Below are positions 16,876 through 26,600 of a DNA stretch of 64,000 bases, piece by piece. Source of the DNA: JAUNKE01 sp041853585 (GTDB taxonomy: Bacteria; Bacillota; Clostridia; Peptostreptococcales; Filifactoraceae). How positions within the stretch are numbered: the stretch's first letter is position 1; each line of letters opens with the position of its first letter. The stretch lies in NCBI GenBank assembly GCA_041853585.1, contig JBGZSM010000056.1, positions 1-64,000 of the forward strand, read 5' to 3'. The notes beneath the pieces are model-generated. The model did no database searches. It was not told the DNA's origin and saw nothing but the letters and a program-made list of their open reading frames with translations. The translations under genes and the position numbers were made by a program.

Positions 16876-18678
16876 GTGAACAAACAAGAGCGTACCAGAA
16901 ATTTTAGTATCATTGCGCATATTGACCACGGAAAGTCGACATTGGCAGATCGTCTGATTGAAATGACGGGCGTTGTGGCGCAGCGAGATATGAAAGAGCA
17001 GTTGCTTGACAATATGGATATCGAGCGTGAGCGTGGTATTACGATAAAGCTCCAAACGATGAAGTTGATTTATCAGGCGGAGGACGGACAGGAATATTAT
17101 TTGAATTTAATTGATACACCGGGGCATGTCGATTTCAACTATGAGGTTTCGAGAAGTTTGGCGGCTTGCGAAGGTGCGATTTTGGTTGTCGATGCGGCGC
17201 AGGGAGTCGAGGCTCAGACTTTGGCGAATGTGTATTTGGCAATTGATCAGGATTTGGAAATCGTGCCGGTCATCAACAAAATCGATTTGCCGAGCGCAAG
17301 ACCGGATGAGATAAAAGAGGAAATTGAAGAAATTATCGGATTGGATGCTTCGTATGCACCGCTGATTTCGGCAAAGGACGGCCTCAATATCAAGGATGTG
17401 TTGGAGGCGATTGTCAAATATGTGCCGGCGCCGACGGGCGACAAAGAAGAGCCGCTTAAAGCGCTGATTTTCGATTCGTATTATGACAGCTACAAAGGCG
17501 TTATCGCATATATTCGAGTTTTTGAAGGTTCGGTCAAAAAGGGCGACCGCATTCGAATGATGAATACAAAAAAAGAATTTGAGGTCATCGAGGTCGGGGT
17601 GATTTCTCCGACACACAAATCGGTAGATATTTTGGAGGCGGGCGATGTAGGTTATTTGACCGCGTCGATTAAGGATATTCGTTCTTCGCGCGTGGGGGAT
17701 ACAATTACGCTGGTGGATAATCCGACGGAGCAGGCTTTGCCGGGGTATAAAAAAGCGACGCCGATGGTCTATTGTGGAATCTATCCGGCGGAAGGCGAAA
17801 AGTATGAGAATGTGCGCGACGCTTTGGAGAAGTTGCAGGTCAATGATGCGGCTTTGGAATTTGAGCCGGAAACTTCGGCGGCGCTCGGATTCGGATTCCG
17901 TTGCGGATTTTTGGGACTTCTTCACATGGAAATCATTCAGGAGCGTTTGGAGCGCGAATTCGATTTGGACATGATTACGACGGCACCGTCGGTTGTCTAT
18001 AAGGTTGTCAAAACCAACGGGGAAGAGCTGATGGTTCAAAATCCCGCGAATTTGCCGACGCCTGCGGAAATCGACCATATCGAAGAGCCGATTGTCAAAG
18101 CGGATATTATTGTGCCGAAGGATTATGTCGGTGCAGTAATGGAATTGGCGCAGGACAGACGCGGCGAGATGATCAATATGGAATATTTGGATACCAAGCG
18201 GGTAACACTTCATTATAATTTGCCGCTCAACGAGGTCGTGTATGATTTCTTTGATTCGCTCAAGTCGAGAACGAAGGGTTACGGCTCGTTTGACTATGAG
18301 TTCAAGGAATATGTGCCGGCGGTCTTGGTGAAGTTGGATATTTTAATCAACAAAGAGCAGGTCGATGCACTGTCTTTTATCGTGCATGAATCGACGGCGT
18401 ATAAGCGTGGCAAATTGATGGTGGAAAAACTCAAGGGCGAGATTCCGAAGCATCAATTCCCAATTCCGATTCAGGCGGCAATCGGTACGAAGATTATTGC
18501 GCGGGAGACGATTTCGGCATACCGCAAGGATGTTTTGGCAAAATGTTACGGCGGCGATATTTCCCGAAAGAGAAAACTGCTTGAAAAGCAGAAGGAAGGA
18601 AAGAAGAGAATGCGTCAGGTGGGAAGCGTCGAAGTTCCGCAAAAGGCATTTATGTCCGTATTAAAATTGGATAATTAG
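16876..18678 (+). CDS. lepA: Elongation factor 4 (LepA), ribosome back-translocase GTPase
   Basis: The 600-residue protein has the translational GTPase motifs in order: G1 AHIDHGKST, switch II DTPGHVDF, and G4 NKIDLPSA. Domains II, III and V follow, then the LepA-specific C-terminal domain (from about residue 490) ending in GSVEVPQKAFMSVLKLD. The absence of EF-G domain IV and the presence of this tail identify LepA. It acts on stalled or mis-translocated ribosomes. The start is GTG with AAAGGGAG upstream. It is probably monocistronic, ending at a short hairpin before sbcD. Confidence 0.97.
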   Translation: MNKQERTRNFSIIAHIDHGKSTLADRLIEMTGVVAQRDMKEQLLDNMDIERERGITIKLQTMKLIYQAEDGQEYYLNLIDTPGHVDFNYEVSRSLAACEGAILVVDAAQGVEAQTLANVYLAIDQDLEIVPVINKIDLPSARPDEIKEEIEEIIGLDASYAPLISAKDGLNIKDVLEAIVKYVPAPTGDKEEPLKALIFDSYYDSYKGVIAYIRVFEGSVKKGDRIRMMNTKKEFEVIEVGVISPTHKSVDILEAGDVGYLTASIKDIRSSRVGDTITLVDNPTEQALPGYKKATPMVYCGIYPAEGEKYENVRDALEKLQVNDAALEFEPETSAALGFGFRCGFLGLLHMEIIQERLEREFDLDMITTAPSVVYKVVKTNGEELMVQNPANLPTPAEIDHIEEPIVKADIIVPKDYVGAVMELAQDRRGEMINMEYLDTKRVTLHYNLPLNEVVYDFFDSLKSRTKGYGSFDYEFKEYVPAVLVKLDILINKEQVDALSFIVHESTAYKRGKLMVEKLKGEIPKHQFPIPIQAAIGTKIIARETISAYRKDVLAKCYGGDISRKRKLLEKQKEGKKRMRQVGSVEVPQKAFMSVLKLDN

Positions 18679-18685
18679 GTTGTGT

Positions 18686-18714
18686 AAAGGAGCATCTGAA
18701 ATCGGTGCTCCTTT
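18686..18714 (+). terminator. Weak terminator-like hairpin after lepA
   Basis: AAAGGAGCA (18686-18694) and TGCTCCTTT (18706-18714) pair perfectly over 9 bases around an 11-base loop. The following T run is short, so termination may be partial, leaving sbcD with read-through. Confidence 0.55.
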
Positions 18715-18747
18715 GTTGAAGTGATAGCGATGAAATGGGAGTAAACA

Positions 18748-19959
18748 ATGAGAATAATACATACATCGGATTGGCATTTGGGAAAAAATTTGGAAGGCAT
18801 GAGCAGATTGGACGAGCAGGAGCTTTTTGTCGATTTTTTCGTGCAAAAATGTAAGGAGCTGAAACCGGATTTGATTCTGCTTGCCGGCGATGTCTATGAC
18901 ACTTCCAATCCGCCGGCTCGTGCGGAAAAATTGTTTTACGATGCGCTCAAAAAACTGTCGCGTGAGGGGGAATGTCTGACCTTGGTGATAGCGGGGAATC
19001 ATGACAATCCCGAGCGACTGGTTTCGGCGACTCCTCTGGCGATGGAGCATGGCATCGTGATGCTCGGAACGCCGAAGAGCATCGTCGAGCTCGGCGAGTA
19101 TGGGAAGCATCGGGTGATTGATTCCGGCGAAGGATTTGTCGAGGTCAAAATTCGAGAGGAGCATGCGGTCATCGTTGCGGTTCCGTATCCGAGTGAGAAG
19201 AGGCTCAATGAAGTTTTTTATCGCGATGATGAAGAGGAAGATGCGCGCGCAGCAAGCTATGGGGAGAAAATTGCCGCTCTGTTCGGGGAACTGGAGAAGC
19301 ATTTTCGGGAGGACTGCATCAATTTGACGGTCAGCCATCTCTTTGTGCAAGGCTCGGAGGCGGCGGGTTCGGAGCGTGCGAGTTCGCTAGGCGGAAGTTT
19401 TATGGTCAGCAGCGATGTTCTGCCGAAAAAAGCGGATTATACGGCATTGGGTCATATTCACAAACCGCAAATTTTGCCGAAGACCGACAAGAAGATGCGA
19501 TACAGCGGCTCGCCGATTCATTATCATCTTTCGGAGCCCAAGTCCAACAAGAAATTTTATATCATTGATATCATGGCCGGGGAAGAAGCGATTATTGACG
19601 AAGTGGAAATTCCGATTTTCAAACCGATTGAGCTTTGGCAGATGAAATCGGTGGAAGAGGCGATTGAGTATGCAGAAGAACATCGTGACGACAACAGTTG
19701 GGTCTATATCGAAATCAAAACGAGCCGCACGATTAAAGAGGATGAGATAAAAAAACTCAAATCGCTCAAAAAGGATATTTTGGAAATTCGTCCGGACATT
19801 CATTCGCTTGCGATTCAAAGAGATTTGCACCGAATCAACGAGCTGTCCTTTGAAGAGCAATTTATCGAATTTTACAAGTCGCAGCGCGATGTGGAGCCGG
19901 AGAAGGAAATGGTGGAATTATTGATGAGTATTTTGGAGGGCGAAGATGAAACCGATTAG
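18748..19959 (+). CDS. sbcD: Nuclease SbcCD subunit D
   Basis: The 403-residue protein has the calcineurin-like phosphoesterase motifs in order: TSDWHLGK at the N terminus, LAGDVYDTSNP, AGNHD and GHIHKPQ. These bind two Mn ions for the Mre11-type nuclease. With SbcC it forms an ATP-dependent double-strand exonuclease and hairpin endonuclease. The C-terminal capping region (about 290-403) is present. The gene overlaps sbcC by 14 bases, so translation is coupled. The start follows GGGAGTAAAC. Confidence 0.95.
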   Translation: MRIIHTSDWHLGKNLEGMSRLDEQELFVDFFVQKCKELKPDLILLAGDVYDTSNPPARAEKLFYDALKKLSREGECLTLVIAGNHDNPERLVSATPLAMEHGIVMLGTPKSIVELGEYGKHRVIDSGEGFVEVKIREEHAVIVAVPYPSEKRLNEVFYRDDEEEDARAASYGEKIAALFGELEKHFREDCINLTVSHLFVQGSEAAGSERASSLGGSFMVSSDVLPKKADYTALGHIHKPQILPKTDKKMRYSGSPIHYHLSEPKSNKKFYIIDIMAGEEAIIDEVEIPIFKPIELWQMKSVEEAIEYAEEHRDDNSWVYIEIKTSRTIKEDEIKKLKSLKKDILEIRPDIHSLAIQRDLHRINELSFEEQFIEFYKSQRDVEPEKEMVELLMSILEGEDETD

Positions 19960-22900
19960 TATAACCATCAAGGGGTTGAATTCTTTTGTCGAGGAGCAGA
20001 CGATTGACTTTGTCAAATTGAGCAGTCAGGGACTTTTTGGGATTTTCGGTCCGACGGGGAGCGGGAAATCGACGGTGCTGGATGCCATCACCTTTGCACT
20101 CTACGGCAAAATCGCTCGCGAAACCGGAAGCCACAGCCAATATATCAACACCAATGTCGATTCGGCAAGAGTCGTGTTTGAATTTGAGGTCAATGCCGAT
20201 GTTTCCAACTCTTACAAAATCATTCGTGAAATCAAAAAGCAGAAAAAGGGCAATGTAACGACGAGCCAATGCAAAATCATTCGCACGAACGACGATACGG
20301 TTTTGGGCGAGCGGGAGCGGGAAGTGCGCGAGGTCATCAAAAAAATCATCGGCTTGGAATATGAGGATTTTGTCAAAACGGTCGTTTTGCCGCAGGGAGG
20401 CTTCAATGATTTCCTGAAAATGGAGGGCAGAGACAGGCGCGACATTTTGGAGAGGCTTTTCAACTTCGAGAAATACGGCAAGGATTTGGAAAATAAAATC
20501 GCGCAGGAATACAAGAAGGTGGAAATTGAGCAGGCGAGCGTTCAAGCCATTCTGCAAAGCCATGGCGACATCAGCGCGGCTGTGGTGGAGGAATTTAAGA
20601 ATCGCAGCGCCGAGCTTGAAGAAAAACTAAAGGAGCTCAAAGCCCAAAAGGAATTGAGCGATTTGCAAACGGAAAAGGCGAGAAATATATTTGACGCTCA
20701 AAAAGAGCTGGAAGAACTGCGAAAACTGTTGGCGGATGAGGAGAAGAAGGCGCCGCGTATTCAACAGCTTACCGAAGAATTGGAAAATGCTCGTCAGGCT
20801 TCTTTGCTTGAGCCTCTTATCAAAAATTACGACGAATTGGTAGCGGAAGGCAAAAAGTCTTCGGCGGATGTCGTGGAAAAACAATCCGGCTACGATGAGT
20901 TGCTGAAACAAAAAGAGGGGCTGTATGCCGCCTTTGAGCAAGCGGAAGCGAAACAAAAAAACGAGCAGCCGCGTCTTTTTCAGCGCCGACAATCGCTGGA
21001 GAATGCGATTCATCAATGGGAAAGATACAGTACCAACAAAGCGCGTTTGACGCAGTTGCAGAAGTCGATTGAATCTGACGAGCGGGAAATTCTTGCCAAG
21101 CGCGGAAAACAGAAGGAATATCTTGAGCTTCGTAAGCGATTGGAAGATGAGATTTCGGAAAGTAAGAAGCAGGCACAGGAAAATGTCGTGTCCTCGGCGG
21201 AGAAGAATCGTCTGTCCGAAGCGGTGATTCTGTTTGACAAAATTGAAGATATACAAAACCGAATTCGTCAGCTTGCCAAAGAGATGAAGGAGCAGACAAA
21301 TCGACGATCGGATTTGAAAAAGGAAATCGAGGACATTTCTAAAAGGCGGGAGAGTATTCGCGAGCAAAAAGAAAATTTGTTGAAAGAACGCGAAAGTATA
21401 AAACAAAATCCGCTGTCCGATTCGGTATATATAATAGAAGAAAGACAAAAATTCGTCGCCGAATCGGAGCGCATCCAAAAAATTGAGCAGAGCAAGGCGG
21501 AATTGCAAATTCTTTCGGAGGAGATGGATAAGCTGAATCGCGAGCGGTCGGACAATGAGAATCTGCTGAAGAAAATCGACAGCGAGTATGCGGCATTGCA
21601 GCAAGAGCACCGACAGCTTTTTATTCAAAACAGCGCAAATCTTATTCGGGAGGGGCTTCACCCGGGAGATTGCTGTCCGGTTTGCCAAAATATCGTGGGC
21701 GAATTAGCGGCGAGCAAAAAGGATTCGAAATTGGAGCCGCTTGAGGCGAAATTGGAGCAAATCCGAGCGCAGCGGGAAGAGTGTTTGACACAAAAAGGAT
21801 TGATGGACGGCAGAGCGACGACTCTTGGAAAAGAATATGAAGATAAGACGCAGGAAGTCGGGGGAACGGTCGATATTCCAAATGACGCTAAAGAATTGGC
21901 AGCGGCATTTGCAGAAAAAGAAAAGCAATCCGAAGAACTGAAAAATCGTTTGAAGGAACTGGAAGAGTCGATACAACGATTGGCGGAAGAAGAAAATAAA
22001 TTGCAAAGCGATTGGGCAGGCAAGACGGCAACCGAGCAGGCGATCGGCGCGCAGTCGGATAAAGACGAAAAGCTGGTGGAACAATGGCGCTTGGAGCATG
22101 AAAAATTGTCCGTGCAATTCGAGAAGTTGTTTGACAAGAGCGATGCGTCTCCGCGCGAGCTGTTGCAGAAGCTGATGCAAAGACAGGAAAAGTATGAAGA
22201 GATTCAGCGCTTGGTGGAGCAAAAGCAGGAGCAAAAATCAACCATCGGCAAGGATTTAGAGAATTTACAGGCGACTTTGAGTCAGGCGGAAACCAATTTG
22301 TTCGGCGCACAAGTCCAAGCAAAAGAATTGGCGCAGAATATTCTTTCCGATGAGCGCGAATTGATGGCACTGCTCGGTCAAATCGGCGATCCGAAACCCG
22401 CTTTGGCGCAGGTGGAAAAAGAAATTCAGCTGATTGATGAAAATTTGATGAAATGCAAGCGTGCCAAAGAAGAATTTGACCAGAAGGAGCGATTGCAGGA
22501 GCAGTCCTTGTCCATCGCGAAGGAAGGTCTCAAAAATCTGCGGGAGATGGCGCGCGTTAAGCAGAATGTTTTGTACGAGAAAATTCAGCAGATGGGAATC
22601 GCCGATTTTTCAGATTTGGACGAGCGACAGGGACTTAAAAAATTGCAGGAAGTCATTTCGCAAATCAGCGCAAATCTCTTGTCAGCTCAATCATACAAGC
22701 AAAAAGAAGATGAAATCACGGAGCATAAACAGAAGCTCAGCAGCATCAAGGGCGAAATTTCGGGCGCTCAAAAACGAATCGGGGATTCATTTGTCAGCGC
22801 GGAAGAATTTGATTCCATCGTCGAGCAGAATCGGGAACTTACTCAGCAGCACAATCATTTGCTCGGCGAATATGCCAACAGCAAGCAATCCTATCTCGAA

Positions 22901-23473
22901 AAGGTGGAACTGCTCGAAAAGGTCAAGGAGCTTGCCGAGAGCGAAAAGCGAATCAGCAAAAAATTGGGCATGCTCAAAGAATTGCGCTCGGTGCTCTCCG
23001 CTAAGAAATTTGTTGAATTTATGGCGCTGAAACAGCTCAACTATATCACGCTGGAGGCGACCGAAAGACTTTTTGAAATCACCAACGGAGCGTACAGCTT
23101 GGAGGTTGACGATGAAGGGGCGTTTAAGATTCGCGACAATAAAAACGGTGGAGCGCTTCGTAATGTAAAGACGCTTTCCGGCGGAGAAACCTTTGTCGTG
23201 TCCTTGTCTTTGGCATTGGCGCTTTCGGCACAGATACAGCTCAAAGGGGTCGCGCCGCTCGAATTGTTTTTCCTCGACGAAGGCTTCGGAACGCTCGATG
23301 ACGAATTGCTTGAAGTGGTTATGGATTCGCTGGAAAGAATTCACCATGACAAACTCAAAATCGGTATCATTTCTCATGTGGAGCAACTCAAACAGAGAAT
23401 ACCGGTCAAGCTGATGATTACGCCGGCGAAGATGGGCGAAGGAGGCAGCAAAGCGAAAATAGAATATAGCTAA
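19946..23473 (+). CDS. sbcC: Nuclease SbcCD subunit C (SMC-like ATPase)
   Basis: The 1175-residue protein shows the Rad50/SbcC plan: N-terminal Walker A GPTGSGKST (about residue 35), a Q-loop region (VLPQGGFNDF), two very long coiled coils, a zinc hook with CPVC at about 577-580, and a C-terminal ABC signature LSGGETF with Walker B FLDEGFGTLD. The hook dimerises two arms; ATP binding controls the SbcD nuclease. It works in double-strand break processing and removal of hairpins. Overlap with sbcD marks a two-gene operon. No terminator with a T run was seen right after the stop. Confidence 0.95.
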   Translation: MKPISITIKGLNSFVEEQTIDFVKLSSQGLFGIFGPTGSGKSTVLDAITFALYGKIARETGSHSQYINTNVDSARVVFEFEVNADVSNSYKIIREIKKQKKGNVTTSQCKIIRTNDDTVLGEREREVREVIKKIIGLEYEDFVKTVVLPQGGFNDFLKMEGRDRRDILERLFNFEKYGKDLENKIAQEYKKVEIEQASVQAILQSHGDISAAVVEEFKNRSAELEEKLKELKAQKELSDLQTEKARNIFDAQKELEELRKLLADEEKKAPRIQQLTEELENARQASLLEPLIKNYDELVAEGKKSSADVVEKQSGYDELLKQKEGLYAAFEQAEAKQKNEQPRLFQRRQSLENAIHQWERYSTNKARLTQLQKSIESDEREILAKRGKQKEYLELRKRLEDEISESKKQAQENVVSSAEKNRLSEAVILFDKIEDIQNRIRQLAKEMKEQTNRRSDLKKEIEDISKRRESIREQKENLLKERESIKQNPLSDSVYIIEERQKFVAESERIQKIEQSKAELQILSEEMDKLNRERSDNENLLKKIDSEYAALQQEHRQLFIQNSANLIREGLHPGDCCPVCQNIVGELAASKKDSKLEPLEAKLEQIRAQREECLTQKGLMDGRATTLGKEYEDKTQEVGGTVDIPNDAKELAAAFAEKEKQSEELKNRLKELEESIQRLAEEENKLQSDWAGKTATEQAIGAQSDKDEKLVEQWRLEHEKLSVQFEKLFDKSDASPRELLQKLMQRQEKYEEIQRLVEQKQEQKSTIGKDLENLQATLSQAETNLFGAQVQAKELAQNILSDERELMALLGQIGDPKPALAQVEKEIQLIDENLMKCKRAKEEFDQKERLQEQSLSIAKEGLKNLREMARVKQNVLYEKIQQMGIADFSDLDERQGLKKLQEVISQISANLLSAQSYKQKEDEITEHKQKLSSIKGEISGAQKRIGDSFVSAEEFDSIVEQNRELTQQHNHLLGEYANSKQSYLEKVELLEKVKELAESEKRISKKLGMLKELRSVLSAKKFVEFMALKQLNYITLEATERLFEITNGAYSLEVDDEGAFKIRDNKNGGALRNVKTLSGGETFVVSLSLALALSAQIQLKGVAPLELFFLDEGFGTLDDELLEVVMDSLERIHHDKLKIGIISHVEQLKQRIPVKLMITPAKMGEGGSKAKIEYS

Positions 23474-23510
23474 AAACGACGAAAAAAATAATAAGAAATT
23501 GATATTTTAG

Positions 23511-23539
23511 TTGATATTACGACAAATATTGGGTATTAT
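23511..23539 (+). promoter_or_regulatory. Sigma-A promoter for the zinc-ribbon/DUF2628 gene
   Basis: TTGATA (23511-23516) and TATTAT (23534-23539) are spaced by 17 bases. The predicted start near 23546 gives a leader of about 115 bases containing a strong hairpin. Confidence 0.65.
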
Positions 23540-23573
23540 TTATTTAAGTCGAAAAGCATATCAAAGAATAAAA

Positions 23574-23605
23574 ACAATCTAAGTGGCGGTTGTCACTTAG
23601 ATTGT
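23574..23605 (+). promoter_or_regulatory. Leader hairpin before the zinc-ribbon/DUF2628 gene
   Basis: ACAATCTAAGTG (23574-23585) and CACTTAGATTGT (23594-23605) form a perfect 12-base stem with the 8-base loop GCGGTTGT. It has no T run, so it is not an ordinary terminator. It sits in the 5' leader about 55 bases before the start codon and could affect mRNA stability or bind a protein. It could alternatively be the 3' hairpin of sbcC. Confidence 0.5.
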
Positions 23606-23659
23606 GTTGAGTATGGGGAACGATGAGGGGATTATTGTTATGACAGAAAAGAGTGGGAT

Positions 23660-26600
23660 ATGAGTAATAGTGTAATTGAAATCATTTGTGAGAATTGTGG
23701 GGCAAGAAACAAACTTGGAGACAAAATTTGTGCAAACTGTGGGGAATCATCCGGTTTGGAAATCGTTCCTTACATAGATAAGACAAAGGAAGAAATTGTT
23801 GAGGAGAAAGCACCAATCGAAGAAACCGCTGATGAAAAACAGCCTTTCGATGACATTGATGACATCGATATTCTTTTCGGTAAGCCGGAAGAAAAGCCGA
23901 AACTGAAGAAAGAAGGTTTTTTTGCGAAATTTTTAAGCAAGGAGAACAGCAAGAAAGAAAAGGCGAAGAAAGAGCACAAAAGCGAGCTCTGGGATTTGGA
24001 AGAATTGTTGGATGCTCAAAACGGCAATATCAATAAGATTGAAATCGAAACGGTAGAAGAACCTATCGTATTTTCCGATGCCCAAAAAGAGGAGACGATT
24101 GTAAATGTTGAGACGGCTATTAAAAAAGATGTTAAAGCGGTCGGGTTTGAAGATAATTTGAAAGAAGAAGATGTTCATCAAGAAATTGAGAATCATATAG
24201 AGGATATGCCTCGCAAATCGAAGCCGAAATACGATTTCGGTGACATGGGCTATGCGCGTTTAGGTGAAGAATTGGACATCGAGCCATCGGTTTTTGAGAA
24301 AAAATCCAAGGCGAGCATTGCGATGGAAGTTGAGGATAAGGCGGACCGAGTGAGCGCACAAGAAATCCAAGCGGAAATCGAAGAGCAGGAAATGATTTCA
24401 GACGACAAGGTCGATATTGAAGAGATTCAAGCGATAGAGATTCCAAAGGAAAAGACGGAGAAGAAAGTTCTGCGTCGTTTCGGTCAGTTGGAAGAGTCCT
24501 CGGATGAGGATATAACAGCGAAAGCGGATAAAAAAGTGGAATTTGATATTCAGCCGCTTCCAAGCTATGAGCAGATTCGTCAGGAACGATTGGAGCGCGA
24601 GCGTTTGGAAAAAGAAAAACTTGAGCGCGAGCGTTTGGAGCAACAGCGTCGCGAGGAGCTTGTTCGTCAAGAACAGGAGCGGCTCGAAAGAGAACGCTTA
24701 GAGCAAGAGCGACTGGAGCAGGAAAGACTCGAGCGAGAGCGCCAAGCGGAATTGGCAAGGCTTGAGGAAGAACGCCAACGAGCGGAGCGGGAAGAACAGG
24801 AGCGACTTGAAAGAGAACGCTTGGAGCAAGAGCGATTGGAGCAGGAAAGAATTGAGCGAGAGCGCCAAGCGGAATTGGCAAGGCTGGAGGAAGAACGCCA
24901 ACGAGCGGAGCGGGAAGAACAGGAGCGACTCGAAAGAGAACGCTTGGAGCAAGAGCGACTGGAGCAGGAAAGATTCGAGCGAGAACGCCAAGCGGAATTG
25001 GCAAGGCTGGAGGAAGAACGCCAACGAGCGGAGCGGGAAGAACAGGAGCGACTCGAAAGAGAACGCTTGGAGCAAGAGCGATTGGAGCAGGAAAGACTCG
25101 AGCGAGAGCGCCTAGAGCAAGCCGCTGCCGAAGCGGAAAAATCTTCCGAGGCGATTGAATCGATCGATGAAAAGTTTGTGGAAGAAAAAGTAGAACCTGA
25201 AAAGCCGAAATATGATTTTTCGGACATGGGTTATACTCAGCTTGGCGAATATCCGAAGGTTAAAATGTCCGAGCATCGTAAAGATTTTTCTATCGATTCC
25301 TCCGATGATAAGAATGAGAGTATAAATATAATAGAAGAAACTCCGAAGAAAAAGAGAGCCTTTTCGATTCGCGAGACTTTCTTCGGTCGAGGAAAGAAAG
25401 CGGCTGAGCCGAATCCGGAGAGCGAATCTCTCCACAGCGAAAATCAAATTGAGGGCTTTGTAGCGGAGACGAAGGAAGAAACTTTGCCGGAGCAAAACAT
25501 TCTTGCGGAGTCGAAAGAGGAAGCGCAAGAAATGACGCAGAGCAAGGAAGAAAAGGAGAGAAGCTTCCTGTTCAAGCGAGCGATGCCGAGCGAGAGCACG
25601 AGATTGCGTCATATAAAACCGGCGAGCGAGGACATTTCCGTAAAAGAGGACTTCAAGGAAGAGGCTTTGGAGAAATCCGAATCGGAAAGCAAAAACGAGC
25701 CGAGCCTTGAGCAAAAATCCGAGACACAAGCGCTACAGGAAGAATTTAACAAAGAAATTTCGAAAGAAGCAATGCCGGATAATTTGTCAGAGGAAATATT
25801 GCAAGAATCGTCCACAGAAGAATCTTTGCAAGAGGAAATTCAAGTCGACGAATCAACGCTTGCGGAGATTGAGCCGAAACATGAAAGAAGCTCGACCATC
25901 GTAGCGATGAGCGATTTTGTGGAGCAGATGCAAAACAAAAACCGCGAATTGCCACAAGAAGAGGAAAAGCCTTCGGAGATGGACGAAGAGAGCATTTCCT
26001 TTGAAAAAATCGAGCATGAAATAACGGAGCAGATTTCGGATGACCAGACTTCATCGGAAGTGATTTCAGATGAAAACACTTCGGAGCGAATTGTTCCGGA
26101 TGAAAAAATCTCAGACCGAGCGGTTTGGGGCGAAGAAATTTCAGCCGAGGAGTTTTACGACAAAAAAATTTCAGCCGAACAGATTGTGAGCAAGGAAGTT
26201 TTTGTGGAGGAGATTTCTGCAAAAGAAACTTCAGCAGAGGAAATTTCAGCAGAGGAAATTTCAGCAGAAGATTTTTCATCAAAAGAAAATACCGAGTTTC
26301 CAAATTTCCAAACTTTTGAAGTACCGAAAGAGAAGGAGAGCGAACCGCTCTTTGAAGAAATTGCTTTGTCATCGACATCGGAAGAAAAAATTGTCGAGTC
26401 GCCTTGGCGAGAGAATGAATTTGCGCTGAATTCGAATGAGATAAAATTTGATGAAGCGGATGAATACGAGCCGGTGGTCGTTGATTTCGGCGATGCGAAG
26501 ATAAAATCGAGCTTTGAATCCGATTTCCTAACCGATGTGCCGGTCGCACCATATACCGAGCCGAGCACGATAAGCGATATTCAGGAGCCGATGCAGGAAA

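Noticed and set aside
17107..18213. Long minus-strand open frame (368 codons) across lepA
   Set aside because: It is antisense to a certain gene, has no family motif or ribosome site, and its Arg/Ile/Asn-rich composition is that of a complementary-strand shadow.
24671..25112. CRISPR-like array
   Set aside because: The repeats are 123 bases, contiguous, in frame with a coding gene and have no unique spacers.
24132..25227. Minus-strand open frames with Ser/Arg or Leu/Phe repeats across the 123-base repeats
   Set aside because: They are reverse-strand translations of the coiled-coil repeats; the repetitive look comes from the sense gene.
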